A model generated the notes under the pieces. It did no database searches and was not told the DNA's origin. It saw only the letters and a program-made list of their open reading frames with translations. A stretch of 64,000 nt of DNA from Anthonomus grandis grandis (taxonomy: Eukaryota; Arthropoda; Insecta; Coleoptera; Curculionidae). Position 1 is the stretch's first letter. Every line of letters begins with the position of its first letter. Shown in pieces: positions 45,241-56,803 of the stretch. The position numbers and the translations under genes were made by a program. Location: the NCBI RefSeq assembly GCF_022605725.1, contig NC_065558.1:4960001-5024000 (forward strand). The letters are read 5' to 3'.

Positions 45241-46559
45241 TTTTAATGTTTATGAACAATTTAATGTTTAATTTTAAGCTTGTTTAATTTTAAACAACCG
45301 ATAGAGCATTGGCGCTGCATTTCGACCAAAAGTATGTGAATTTTCTGCAAACTTAAGCATAATATCCAATTTAATATCATAACTCATTGCATTCGCAATG
45401 TTGCTTTTGTTTCTCAATGTTGCATTCGCTCATTGCATTCGCAAATCACGCGTTGCTTTTTTAAATGTCCAAGCTCGCAAAACTGCTTTTCTATTTTACT
45501 AATCGTCCTAGTAGAATATTGTTTATTACAAAGTAATATGTACGTTTTGGCTAAATGAACCATTCTGCTGATAAGCAGTTAATAAAATTTAAACGACCAT
45601 GTTATTGGTAACTATTGCCAAAAAGACAATAATTTTCAAAGCCAAGCAAGCATTTTAAATCAAAGTGAAGAACACAATGTTATTTATTATTTTTTTTTTA
45701 ATATTATATCAGTAGAAAGGTATGTTAAGATGGTTTATTTTCCTATTATTAAAATTGATTCACTTAGTCTTAAAATTGAGCGAAACCAAGAAAAATTCAA
45801 AGTTTTTATACTAAATTTTTACTTAATAAAAGTCCTATAAAAAATGTTGGGCGCCAAAAATGTGCGCTCACTTGACTACGTAATTTAGTTACGGTTTTCC
45901 AAACTGCAAGGAAATAAACCGCAAAACAAAGCTAGAGAATTCTTGACAAAAGAAGTACCCTTTAATTTACCCTGTATAATTCTTGTTAGAGTCACCCTGT
46001 GTACTACCTATTAGGTATCCCTTATAGATCTCCCAAAATATTTCATTCTAAATACGTAGGCACACTTTAACCTTTAAAACAGTTGCTATTTTTGGCTGTC
46101 TCCAATCACAAATACACTTCCTTTTAAATTAATGAAAAAGTGCCAAATTTTAAGATAAACGACCACGAAAAATTAGCAAATATAAGTTAATAATAAAAAT
46201 TTAAATTTAGGTTTAATTTATAGCTACAATTTATTTGAAATAACATTTCTAAGCCTACATTTGCATGTAACATCAGGCACTTCTATTTGAAATTATTTGG
46301 AAAGCTATGTCTTATTAAAAACGGACCAACCAAATATAATTTAAAGTAATCCTAAATTTTTGGATACCATAAGTTTTAAGACGTATTCCTAGGAAGTGAC
46401 CTTATGATCCTGCCCTCCTAAAAAGATCTTCTTATTCTACAGATTTGTACCTGAATCAATTCCATCCTCTACTCTATTTGATTCATCCTTACGTCTTATT
46501 AGCATCCAATAAAATCACGTACCATAAACAAGGTTATAGGGTATATTATTACCATACCA
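45241..46559. other. Unassigned stretch
   Basis: A short direct repeat of CATTGCATTCGCAA-like words lies at 45384-45450. A CACCCTGTGTA transposon-end-like word lies near 46001 and a TACCCTGTATAA word near 45968. No gene is seen. Confidence 0.35.
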
Positions 46560-46810
46560 ACGATGGTAAAAAAAACAGTATTTCTCGTTCCTCCGTTCGT
46601 ATATGGCGGTCAGAAAAAACGTGCCGACATCACCCGGTTACTTCTACGAGGCTGCTACGACAAACGCAGGGCGTGGCCTCGAAGAAGGGCCCTCCGACGT
46701 CCCGCCCTCCATCGATCCGGACGGAAGAGGGGCGAAAAGGGCGTCGGGACGCCGACGAAGGTTTATGTGGCGCGAACGGAGTTCTCGGTACATAAACTAT
46801 ATTTAATGTT
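46560..46810. promoter_or_regulatory. GC-rich island with overlapping short frames
   Basis: This is one of the most GC-rich 240-bp blocks in the window. All three forward frames stay open across it (116, 107 and 67 codons), which is expected from low stop density in GC-rich DNA rather than from coding. I recognise no domain. Candidate regulatory DNA or an unrecognised exon. Confidence 0.25.
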
Positions 46811-46984
46811 GCTGATCCGACAACTCTGCTACTGCTACATACTGACTTTGTATTATTTTATGATTTTTCCTTTTTTTTTTTTATAGGAGGAAGGGGGCGA
46901 GTAGGTACTGAGGTGAGCTCGTTTGGATTTAAACAGAAAGAATAATTTTTGTTTAAAACATTATTAGTAAAGAGACCTTTATCT

Positions 46985-47125
46985 ATACTCTATTTCAAAT
47001 AGGTAGAGAGTAATAAAATGTAAATTTCTGAGAATTTTGTGGTCATCCATGGGCGTAGGTAATCTTAATACCTAGATAATGAATAAAGCGAGACAAAAAG
47101 GTAGGATTTAAACACTATAATTAGG
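46985..47125 (+). repeat. Dispersed repeat, copy 2 (partner at 29766-29915)
   Basis: It shows the same order of words as copy 1, including TTTCAAATAGGTAGAGAGTA, with about 75-80 percent similarity by eye. The family is not recognised. Confidence 0.7.
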
Positions 47126-47229
47126 GTACAGCTAGGGGCGATTTTTAAACGTATGGCCTAACTTGTTTCGTTTTCAAAATACAGAGTGTAAAAGTTTTTT
47201 AATAATTTTTTTTTCATTATGAAAAATGT

Positions 47230-47490
47230 TAAAAAAATTGCCACAACTGCCTGGGAAATTATTAATTCATTTTGTAATTATTTTACAGGCAGCTTAAAGA
47301 GAAATCAAAATAATCCCCAATTGCCTGGAATAAATTAAAAAACATCAATTACCTATAAAAAAATAAATAATATTATTCCAGGTAGTTAGGAAAAAAATCT
47401 AAAAAAATGGCATCAACTGCCTGGAATAAACCAAAAATCATCAACTGCCTGGAAAAATAAGACCCTTTTTTGTTTCTTCCAAGTAGTTGA
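47230..47490. repeat. Hairpin-repeat tract
   Basis: AACTGCCTGG words lie near 47244, 47414 and 47444, with ATTGCCTGGAATAAATT near 47323. Inverted variants (ACAGGCAGCTT, CCAGGTAGTTA) lie near 47286 and 47379. The spacing is similar to the tract at 37740-38215. Confidence 0.65.
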
Positions 47491-48349
47491 AGATAAACAG
47501 TAAGTAATAATAATAAAGTACCTAATACTAATAGTAAAAGTAGTTAAACAATTTCAAAAGTTAGATTTATAAATTAATGTATATCCTAAACATAATTGTA
47601 CTGTTGTAAAAACAGCCAAGTCCCATTATACGAATATATTTATCCACACTGCTCTACTTAACCTTAAATATCTATAGTGTATCTTAATTACATTAAAATA
47701 GAGTAATAAATCTATTTCCACATGACTTTCGTTAAAATTTATTTAAATAATATGTGAAAATAAGTACAAAAAATACGAGTAAAAACTGATACATTATCAA
47801 TAGGACATATGGTTATATAATTAATTATTTAATAAAACAACAGAAAGAACACGCTAATTTTAAAATACAAAATATATTTTTTTTTATTTAACTCTTCCAC
47901 TGTTAACAAAGATTATATTGATTTGAAGTGATGACGTGATTTGAAGATTCGTGAATTTTTTTGCGATACTTCTAGATCTTGATTTTATACGTTTCCAGTA
48001 TATATTCCTACTAGAATGACATTTAGCCCTAATTAACTACATAAAATGTTGCCTGTAATACTCTGTATTTCATGAAATTCGTGAAAATCTGTAGGTTATT
48101 TTAGGCACAAAATGTTTAGGCAGAAATTCTTGAGGGTATTTTAGGCTACAAAAGATGAATGTGAATAGTAGTGTGTGTGAATTGTGAACTATTTTTAAAT
48201 AAATTTCTCAAGGTAATATGTTTATTTGAAACAGCTCTAACAATTTGATTTTGATATGGTTCTTGAACCGAAAATTCTTCTATTCAACATTGTCTTTTAA
48301 CTTTCAAAAAAATGCAGTAATAAAAGCAAATTCGTCGCAAAACAAACAA
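47491..48349. other. AT-rich stretch, nothing recognised
   Basis: There is no gene, tandem repeat or terminal repeat that I can support. Confidence 0.4.
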
Positions 48350-48620
48350 ACAACCGTATCTATAAAAGTGATAATTTCTCCCCTATTGCGGCATCTTCTT
48401 GGCATTCAAAAACGTAAAAAGCAAAAGGTGTCGGTAGAGGCGTATTAAGAACGAATAGCGGGAGGCATGTAACTTTTCACCGTGACAATGGCACCCCGCG
48501 GTTCTTCATCCGTTTGAAATGAGCCGCCCCTGGGGCCCCAACAAACCTTTTGTGGGTTCGAGAGCATCATACGAGGGCGGTTTCAAACAATCGTACCAGT
48601 TTTAGACGAAGTTTTCACAC
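48350..48620. promoter_or_regulatory. GC-richer island, candidate conserved noncoding DNA
   Basis: The core 48430-48600 is GC-rich, with no sustained frame and no repeat relationship to other parts of the window. Function is inferred from composition only. Confidence 0.25.
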
Positions 48621-49073
48621 TATATTTCGTTACTATTAATTATTATAATCAATGGTAATGGACAGTAGGTAGAAATATGTGTCGATAAGTTGACAAACAA
48701 GTATTTTTTATAACCTTTCTTCTGCTTCTCTATTTCTTTCTTTCTTTTGAGTTTCTTCCTTCTTTTGTCTATTAACTAACTAGATTTTTGAGGAATTAGT
48801 TAGGCTTATATACTTTAGGAAATAGACCTTATATACTAACTCTAAGATTTATAAGAAAGATTACCTCAACCACCTAGAAACTACAATATAAAATATTCTT
48901 AACTGCCTGGAAAACACAAGAAAATATGTTGATTCAATATGTATTTTTTCGAAGTGAAGTGTTTTTTGAATTTTTTTCTGGAAAGTAGTCGTAAATTTTT
49001 TCTTAATGAGACTTATTTATTACAAAATAATTTAAGTTTAGTCAAAAGTCTCGAACTTATATTTAGATTGGGA

Positions 49074-49315
49074 ATAGGCTACACGTGTTTTGCTCCGAAA
49101 GGCATCACCAGACCTGACCAAAAGCTTCTAAAAATTTTATTCTTAAAAAAAAAAAGAAAAAAACAGCAACTTAGGATAGATTACTCTTAGGGGTATCCGT
49201 AATCTATCGGTAGTATGCACGTCTTAAAATTGCTGTTTTTTTTAAGAATGTATATTTTACAAGCTTTTGATCAAATCTGATGATGCCTTTAAGGAACGAA
49301 ACACGTGTAACCTAT
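49074..49315. mobile_element. Second foldback element with ribozyme-like core
   Basis: This 242-bp near-palindrome has its centre near 49195. Its outer ends share the CACGTGTTTCG...GGCATCATCAGA layout with the foldback at 28059-28634. The right arm on the plus strand keeps CUGAUGA (49277-49283) and GAAAC (49298-49302). The left arm has lost both cores (CUGGUGA, AAAAC). Stem II is broken, so this copy is likely inactive. Confidence 0.65.
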
Positions 49316-49419
49316 CAAGTAGAAGTAAGTTTGAGACTTACTTGTAGTTTTTTTGCTGTGTGTGTGTCAAGTGGTCAAATATTAAAAAAGTTAAGAAACT
49401 TCGTTTTTATATTACGATT

Positions 49420-51060
49420 CTTTTAGGCAGTTAAGGAAGACATTAGAAAATATGCTCATCAACTGCCTGAAATAAATTTTAATACGTCAACTGCTTAAAA
49501 ATTCCGCTAAAATATATTTTTTTTTTACTTCCAGACAGTTAACGTTGTTTTTTTCTCTTTGAAGAAATGCCTTATTTTTATTATATTATTTCTTAAGGAA
49601 GAAATAAAACATGACCTCAACTGCCTGGAAGAAATAAATAAATTATGTTGATTTATTTTGGGTTTTATCCACGTCGTCAAAAGAAAAGAACAAAAAACTC
49701 TGTTCTAATTTCGTATTTATTTCAGGCAGTTGAGAGAGAAATAGGAAAATGTGCTCAACTGCCTCACATTAAATTATATTTTCCAAGTCGTCAAAGTTAG
49801 AAAAAAATAAGAAATTTTGTTCCCATTTCGTATCTATTTCAGGCAGTTGAGGGAGAAATAAAAAAATCCGGTCAACTGCCTCACATTAAATTTAAAAATT
49901 CCAACTGCTTAGAAGAAATAAATAAATTATGTTCATTGATTTTGGTATTTTTCCAAGTCGTCAAGGTTAGAAAAGAATAAGAAACTCTGTTCTAATTTCG
50001 TATTTATTTCAGGCAGTTGAGAGAGAAATAAGAAAATGTGCCCAACTGCCCTACATTAAATTAAAAAATTCCAACTGCTTAGAAGGAATAAATAAATTAT
50101 ATTCATTCATTTTCTTATTTTTCCAAGTCGTCAAAGTTAGAAAAAAATAAGAAACTCTGTTCTAATTTTGTATTTATTTCAGGCAGTTGAGGGAGAAATA
50201 AAGAAATTCGGTCAACTGCCTCACATTAAATTAAAAATTTCAACTGCTTAGAAGAAATAAATAAATTATGTTCATTCATTTTGTTATTTTTCCAAGTCGT
50301 CATGGTTTAATAACAAACGAATCATTTTTATTCTTGCTTACTTTTAGGCAGTTAAAGCAGTATTTTAAAAAATTATTTTCAACTGCCTGGAATAAATATT
50401 ACAGCCTGGAAAATATTAAGTAGTTACTTTGTTATAATTTTTTTTATTTTTTCTATGTAGTTGGAGGCAAAATATTCGAAATTGTCCAGAACCTAAAAAA
50501 GAACATAATTGGAAATTAGGGGAAATTAGCCTCACATTTTTTATATCTTCCAGGCAGTTGAAAAATAATTATAGAAACATCCTCAACTGCCTGAAATAAG
50601 ATGAACAACATCAACTGCCTGTATAAGAGAGAAAATCGAGTTGATTTATTTTAAGCAGTTAAAGCAGAAATTAAAAAAAAACCATCGTGTATTTAATTAA
50701 AAAACGTTCACAGTCTGAAAAATATTAAGGAGTTATTTTATTAACTTTTTGTACTTCTTCCGGGCAGTTGAGAATTTCTTTTTTATTTCTACGTGAACTG
50801 CCTGAGAAATTTAAAAACGTTAACTTCCTAAATAGGCTGCCATGTTATATTATTTTATTTCTTCCAGCTGGTTAAGAAAGACATGTCCTTAATTGCCTTG
50901 CAAAAAGTAACAAATTATTAGTTTTGATTTCTTTCAGGCAGTTAAAGTAAAATTATTAAAATATCCCCAAGTGCCTGGAATAAATTTTGAAAACGTGCAC
51001 AGCCTGGACAATTATTTTAAGAAGCTGCTTTTATATATTTTTTTTATAATCACAATCAGT
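49420..51060. repeat. Main hairpin-repeat tract (CAACTGCCTGG family)
   Basis: About 25 copies or near copies of the word occur in both orientations (for example forward near 49458, 49619, 49754, 49873, 50211, 50371, 50582, 50611 and 50796; inverted near 49427, 49722, 49841, 50009, 50179, 50552 and 50936). Inverted and forward words are usually paired 25-40 bases apart, predicting small hairpins. The word is conserved while spacers drift. CAACTG is also an E-box and a Myb-type word. I know no named family with this structure. Confidence 0.75.
49669..50292 (+). repeat. Tandem array of 170-bp units containing the hairpin
   Basis: Units begin with CCAAGTCGTCAA at 49669 (variant), 49783, 49953, 50123 and 50292, giving spacings of 114, 170, 170 and 169. 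Each holds TTTCAGGCAGTTGAG, about 26 bases, then TCAACTGCC, then CCAACTGCTTAGAAG and an AAATAAATTATGTTCATT segment. The first unit lacks the last part. Confidence 0.9.
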
Positions 51061-52009
51061 TAAAGAAAACTAAGAAAGTCCTTAATTGACTAAAATAGGT
51101 TCAACTTAAAGAAATAAGAAGCAAAAGTGATGAATTTTATATTTCTTTCTGGTAATTAAAGTAATAAAAGAAATTGAAACTGCTTTATTATTTTTTTCAT
51201 GCAGTTTATAATATATAGAACCAATTCGTTATTATTTTTTGTTTCTTTTAGATTTTTTGCACAGTTGAGGAAACCTTAAAAAATATCCTCAACTGCGTGT
51301 AAAGAAAAAGGAACATTTTTTCTTCTTCCAGTTAAGAAAACAACAAATCATCAATTTTCTGGAAAAAAGTGAATGCAGTTATTTGTTGTAAACTGCCAAA
51401 AAAAAATTTTTTATAGCAGCAAATCCGTTACTTTTAGTTACGCAGTTATATGACGTTATCATAGGATCCTATAAAAAAACATAAGGAACTTATAAGGTTC
51501 ACAAATGTATCTAATTATTAGATAAAGCTTTTCAATCTATATAGGGAAAGTTGAAGGAAAGTATTATATAAGAAAAAATTATTGTAACAAGATAGCATAA
51601 AGGCACATAAAATAATGAAATAAATTTTAAAATTACGTTGTAGTGTTCGTACACTTAAGTCAATTAATTTTCTTTTGGAACAAGTTTCTTTTTATATGAT
51701 CCAATTAATAAATCTAATTAGACACTTATGTATTTTTTTATAATCAGTTGTGTATAGGACTTTGAAAAAGATGAGAATATTGTGAATTTTTTTTTTAATT
51801 TTTTACGTTATTATTAAGGGCCTTTAAAACTAAAAAACAAAATGAGAAGAATTTTGGGATATTTCTTTCAGAATTATTTTGAATCATCGTAATTAATCTA
51901 CAAGATGCTGAAAAAATACTAAATCATCAAAAATTAAAAAAGATTTTTGTTTTTCAAAAAATCACCACAAAGTAACCTAAATTATCCAAATTAATTTAGT
52001 CAGATAACC
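51061..52009. other. AT-rich stretch with decaying repeat words
   Basis: A few degenerate AACTGC words (near 51177, 51291 and 51391) trail off from the hairpin tract. Nothing else is recognised. Confidence 0.35.
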
Positions 52010-52480
52010 TCTGATCTCCATCCTAGATCTTCCCGCTTCTTAATTATCCTATAATTTGCTTAGGAAAGTCATAAAATGATTGGGAAAAGACCAAATGCCC
52101 ATAACCCGAAAGCCAGTAAAGAAACAAATTGCTCTGTCAGAGACGTGTTTTTCCTTTAAATACTTTTAAACAGTCCCCGGTATCGCCTCTCCAACTTTAA
52201 ACATCTCTAATTCTTTTTTAAAACACGTAATTACCGAACATAATGGACTGTGTATTTGTAAAGGCGATAGACAACAATGGACCCGAGGCCCGCGAACCAA
52301 CGAACTGACTTTTATTTGAATGCTGTTTTGTCGGCTTTAAATCGAAAGTTTATTTTTAACTCTTGGATGAATAGAACAGGCCAAATGGGATTATGTAACG
52401 TTTGTTATTACCGGTGCATTAAGTGACAAGACGTTCTCCACATTCTCTATACAGTCCGATACATTTAAAAAGTGAGAAGT
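52010..52480. promoter_or_regulatory. GC-richer island, candidate conserved noncoding DNA
   Basis: There is balanced composition over about 470 bp without a long frame. AACAATGG (52273-52280) is a SOX-type word, and TTTATTTG and TAATTA homeodomain words are nearby. Function is inferred. Confidence 0.3.
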
Positions 52481-52879
52481 CGAATTTCATGTATGTTAAA
52501 GGCGTTTGGTTGTGGTGATTTTTGAAAGAGAAAATGACTTTTTTAAATAGTTACTAAAGGAGAACGAAAACCTGTTGCAATATATTCTACTCTCTCTTAA
52601 CACTATATAAAAAAGTGATAGTATAAGTTCAAATTTCTGGGGTTTTTTAATTATGACTAATTTTTTTATAGTTTGTATAATAATTATAAAATCCTAAGTG
52701 TGTCCAATAAAATTAGGGCCAATATTCCATATAAATTTCTTGGTTAAAATTTGAAGACTTTAAAGAACAAAAAATTATGAATCTCTGGATTTTCTATCCA
52801 AGAAATTAAATTTAAATTCTGCCAAGGGAATCAGACTAATTTCTAGTGAACATATTAAAAATTTAAAAAAAATTCAATG

Positions 52880-53620
52880 AATCATATAAATTAAAGATAA
52901 TACAAGACTTGAAAATTCAAGAAAATGAAAGGAACTTAATGAATGAAAGTTCTTAGAAATTGAAGGAAATTTCATGAATTTAAGAAAACCGAAGGAAGTT
53001 AAAAAAATTTAATAAGAAATAATATTACAGGAAGAAAAAATCTGTAGAAAAGTTAAAAAGCAAAGACTTTCTTGAATTTTACATATAAAAGAATTAAAAT
53101 ATTGAAGAAATAAAATGAAATATTGTTCTAAGACAAAATTACAAGAATATTAAAAAAAACGATATAATGCAATAAGAAAATCTCAAAACTTAAACAAATT
53201 TAAAAAGATTATAAGGAAGAGAAAATCAAAAAAGTCAAATAAATCAAAGTATTAAAAAAAATATTGGAAAATTTCCTGGAAAATATTAAGAAGCTGCTTT
53301 GGTACATTCATCATTTTTTATTTCTTCCAGGCAGTTGAGAAAAAAATAAGAAATTTAGTTTAATTTAATATATATATAATGAGATATAAATGAGAAACCA
53401 TTTTTTTATTTCTTTCAGTTGAGGAAGAAATTAAAAAAATATTCTCACCTGCTTGGAATAAATTTAAGAATGTCAAGATTTGTTGTAAAAAATTAGCAAA
53501 AACAAGAAAATTATAAGAAAATATAAAAAAAATTAATACAGCCAAAACAGATATTCAAACTTCAAATGAAACAGAAAGAAAAAATTAAAGAACTAAAGAA
53601 ATTCTTGGCAACCCAAGAAA
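52880..53620. other. Purine-rich low-complexity stretch
   Basis: The plus strand is strongly A/G-biased with GAAATTAAGAAA-like words and no sustained frame. One CCAGGCAGTTGAG word occurs at 53328, an isolated member of the hairpin family. Confidence 0.4.
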
Positions 53621-53814
53621 AACCAGTTGCTATATTATACTATTTTATTATAAAATTATTTAATTTAGTGAAAATAATTCTTCACTTTAATAAAAATCAG
53701 TGAAAATTAGAAAGAGATAAAAAGAATAAAATGGGATGCTCAATAAACTAAATTCAAAGTTGGAAAACTCAACCTTAGATGAATGAATGTAATAGAAAAA
53801 TTTAATAAAACCAA

Positions 53815-54250
53815 AGATCAATCAATCAATCAATCAATCAATGCTTTGATATCATAAAATTTAAAATTTTGTCGACAAAGCTACTATTTAAATAAATCAT
53901 ACAAACAAAATATATATAAAGACAAAACAAAAAATACAAATATATAAAAATAAAAAATACAACAAAACATACAAAAAACTTAACAATTTTTATAAATTGT
54001 TTGAGGTCACATTTCCTTAAAATCTATAAAATATATGTACATTCACTTGTATATAAAGTCGGCAAAAAAAGCAGTTGTTTACAAAAACATTATTAGCAAA
54101 CTACTAATTTGTTTACATAATATACGAATATTATTTATGTATGCTATCATAACAACATAAACAAATTTACCAGTGTTTAGGAAGTTAACAAAGACGACAA
54201 AGAAAATCTTGGTAATCTAAGAAAGTTGGCTTATACTTACTTTGGCATTA
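53815..54250 (-). repeat. Possible non-LTR 3' end (minus strand) with CAAT tail
   Basis: A (CAAT)n run at 53819-53842 is followed on the right by about 400 bp that, read on the minus strand, resemble a non-LTR 3' UTR ending in a GATT-type tail (TTTGTCGACAAAATTTTAAA, then TATGATATCAAAGCATTGATT). No coding part is present. Confidence 0.35.
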
Positions 54251-55689
54251 GCAAATAAAAATTATGGAAAAAGAGAGTCAATTAGAACAAAAGAAATTAA
54301 TTTGAAAAAATCAGGAACTCACTTTGAAGGAAAATTAATAATTAAAGTATTCAATATTTGAAAAATTTTAAAGAAATAATTTTTTTTTGTATAAATATCT
54401 ACAAATTGCAAATACCCCAATAGAAGCTATTTTGAATTTCAATAGATCCTATGAATTTCAATAGAAATTTAACATTTGTAACTCAATTAACTTGGTTCTA
54501 TGTGCAAAGTTTCAATGCAATTCTTTTAGGTTTAAAAATCAGTTATTGGTTTCTATTATAGTTCAAGAATTTTGTAGGGTTTAAAGCTAAAAACTCTATA
54601 AATTCGAAAATTAAAATTTTATAATTTTTTTGTAATAAAATGATTTACATTCTATGAACTTTTACAAATTTTGGAGTTTTTTTCAGATTTCTATTGGAAT
54701 TGGCAGAATAAATCACTATGAACATCTACTATAGACGCGAATTAAGGAATGCATTATTTTAATTAGGAATTTTTGCTAATCGGTTTATTTAATTTTTTGA
54801 AGCTATATTAAGATGTCTTAAAAAGTTTATAAGACATATATTTTTCAAATAATTATTTAATAACTACTTGATTAAAAGTAATTTTCAAAAAATGAACCCA
54901 CGTTGCAAAAAAGTAACCTTATAACAACCCCCATCTCTTGCAAAAACTGCCCTTTCCGATTTTCCAAATAATTTTTTACTATCACCATATTTTGATATAG
55001 GGGCAAAACAGTAGAAGATTTTTCTTCGAAATATTTATCTCATTTTTTAAGCCTACAATTTCAAAAAAAAAACGTTTCTTAAATTCACCCATTCAGTGCT
55101 CGTAACTCCGTTCACGCATGCATTTTACGCCCTAGACATTATAAGAACATTTTTTACTATTTTTAGGCTTACTCACGCTCTGATTTTTTTTACACCATTT
55201 TAATGCCAATATAATTATCAACAGACAATATGATACTGTTTTTATATAACTATATAAAAACACTATTGCACGGGTTAGAGTAGGCAAATATTTGTCTATC
55301 AATAAGGTGTCACATGTAAACGTGGACGACAGAGCTGTGTTGTTATTTTAAATTATTTGTTAACTGAAACTCATGAGCTTTTGAAATAAAATTAATTTTA
55401 TTGAAATTTTTACGTATTTTAGAATTAAAAGAAACTTACTCCACTTTTTAAGAATTAAGTTGGATTTTAATAAAAATCATGAAAACTTCTTGGATTGGAA
55501 TTAGAATTAATTCCATCCTATTCTGATTTGATTTGTCTTTTTAAAAAATGTTATATTTTTAATTAAAATAAAATTAAGTTGAGTTGCTTTAACAATACGA
55601 TTTTTACATTGACAAACCACTCAATAAACAAGCGGTAATTATACAAATTTTTCCTCACCATTTCGACATTAAAACGTCACAAACAAATA
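54251..55689. other. AT-rich stretch, nothing recognised
   Basis: There is no gene or repeat I can support. A palindromic word pair at 55224-55264 (GTTTTTATATAACTATATAAA type) is short. Confidence 0.4.
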
Positions 55690-56050
55690 TGAAGAGAAGA
55701 AACTTAATGGCCCTTCGGTCCGACGGGACGACGAGGAGGAGCCCTATAATAAGCCCCGCGAAAGCCGACAACAAGCCAGGCACCACCAAAGTTATTGTTT
55801 TAGTTTACAGTGAAAATGAGCGAGCCGACCAACATTAAAGAGCGCCGTTCTCTCGTCCGTACCATCTGTTGTAGTAAGGGGGCCTTACATCATATTTTTA
55901 CATAATTACACGGGGCCCGACACCATGTAACTGCTTCCTAAGTGTCGAAGTAACGAATGCTCGTAAAAACTATTAAATGATCGCCGCCCTTTCCGGTACG
56001 AGGGCCCTATATATCATTTGTATTAATTTGTTTGGATGGGATCGTTTTTA
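55690..56050. promoter_or_regulatory. GC-richer island, candidate conserved noncoding DNA
   Basis: About 360 bp of markedly higher GC, with SOX-like ATTGTTTTAG and TAATTACACGG words and no sustained frame. Function is inferred from composition. Confidence 0.3.
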
Positions 56051-56468
56051 TTATTTCTTTTTTAATTACTCTGAAGGGGCTCTGAAAGAAATTAGGAATG
56101 TTATATGGGATTTTTAAGATATAATGTTTAGTTTTGAGCAAAAAAAAGCAAGGATTTAAAAAATGAGATTTATTTTAGAAAAATGCAGTGCAGGGGCCGT
56201 ATTTTTGAAACCATTCGACTTTGATTCGCATACGAAATTAGAGGATTTCGCACGAAAAATCGATATTCGTAATTTCGACCGCTTCGTCTGCGAACTTTTT
56301 CGCAAGCGGTGTCTTGAATGGGTATATACCATTCGAATTTCAAAGTTCGTGTGCGATTTTCAATTTGATATTAAACTAGCTTTGTTTTTTTTTAATTTGT
56401 GTGAGTTGGTTAAGTATCTTCGTAGTGTTTTTTTGTTGTTTATTAAGAAAAAAAATGACAATAATCAA

Positions 56469-56668
56469 ATGGCAACATTAAACAATCTTGTGCAAAGAAA
56501 CGTCGTCGATGCACTGGAAGAGACTGAAACTCTGGCAGATAGAAGAAAAGGATGTACTCTTCATTTTTTGATCCATTTGAAATGTATTCAGATGCTCAAT
56601 TTAATAAACTAAGCAATCCTATTACGATGAAATTGATGTGCTCTATATGTGCTCCAAAAACGGTGTAA
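56469..56668 (+). pseudogene. Harbinger transposase N-terminal fragment
   Basis: The plus strand begins with MATLNNLVQRNVVDALEETE and continues to a frameshift near 56565, after which FDPFEMYSDAQFNKL is read in another frame. The N-P-F-E-x-Y-x-D-x-x-F motif before the recognition region is typical of the N-terminus of insect Harbinger transposases. It ends at a stop after CSICAPKTV; the whole DDE domain is absent. The larger open frame at 56163-56612 starts in the terminal repeat and is not the true gene. Confidence 0.65.
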
Positions 56669-56686
56669 TCTGTCCGCTATTTTTAT

Positions 56687-56803
56687 TCACAAGGGGGTGA
56701 ATTTGCCCGAATTTAATTCCGGGTGCTCTTCTATAAATAAAATTAGTTTTTTCTTTTGCTCACTCGACACAAAACCGCAAATTTTTTTATTTTTTGAATC
56801 CAT
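56687..56803 (-). pseudogene. Myb/SANT-like ORF fragment of the Harbinger element
   Basis: The 38-codon minus-strand frame contains VSSEQKKKLILFIEEHPELN followed by SGKFTPL. This is the first helix and turn of the Myb/SANT-like DNA-binding domain that accompanies PIF/Harbinger transposases. A stop (TGA) truncates it before the second helix. It converges on the transposase fragment. Confidence 0.7.

Noticed and set aside
45384..45450. CATTGCATTCGCAA short direct repeats as a regulatory array
   Set aside because: There are only two or three imperfect copies within 70 bp, too few to support a function.
46445..46886. Three overlapping forward frames at 46445-46886 as genes
   Set aside because: All three frames are open only because the block is GC-rich. 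None has a domain or codon signal that separates it from the others.
56163..56612. 149-codon open frame as a host gene
   Set aside because: It begins inside the Harbinger terminal repeat and runs into the transposase start, so it is a transposon by-product.
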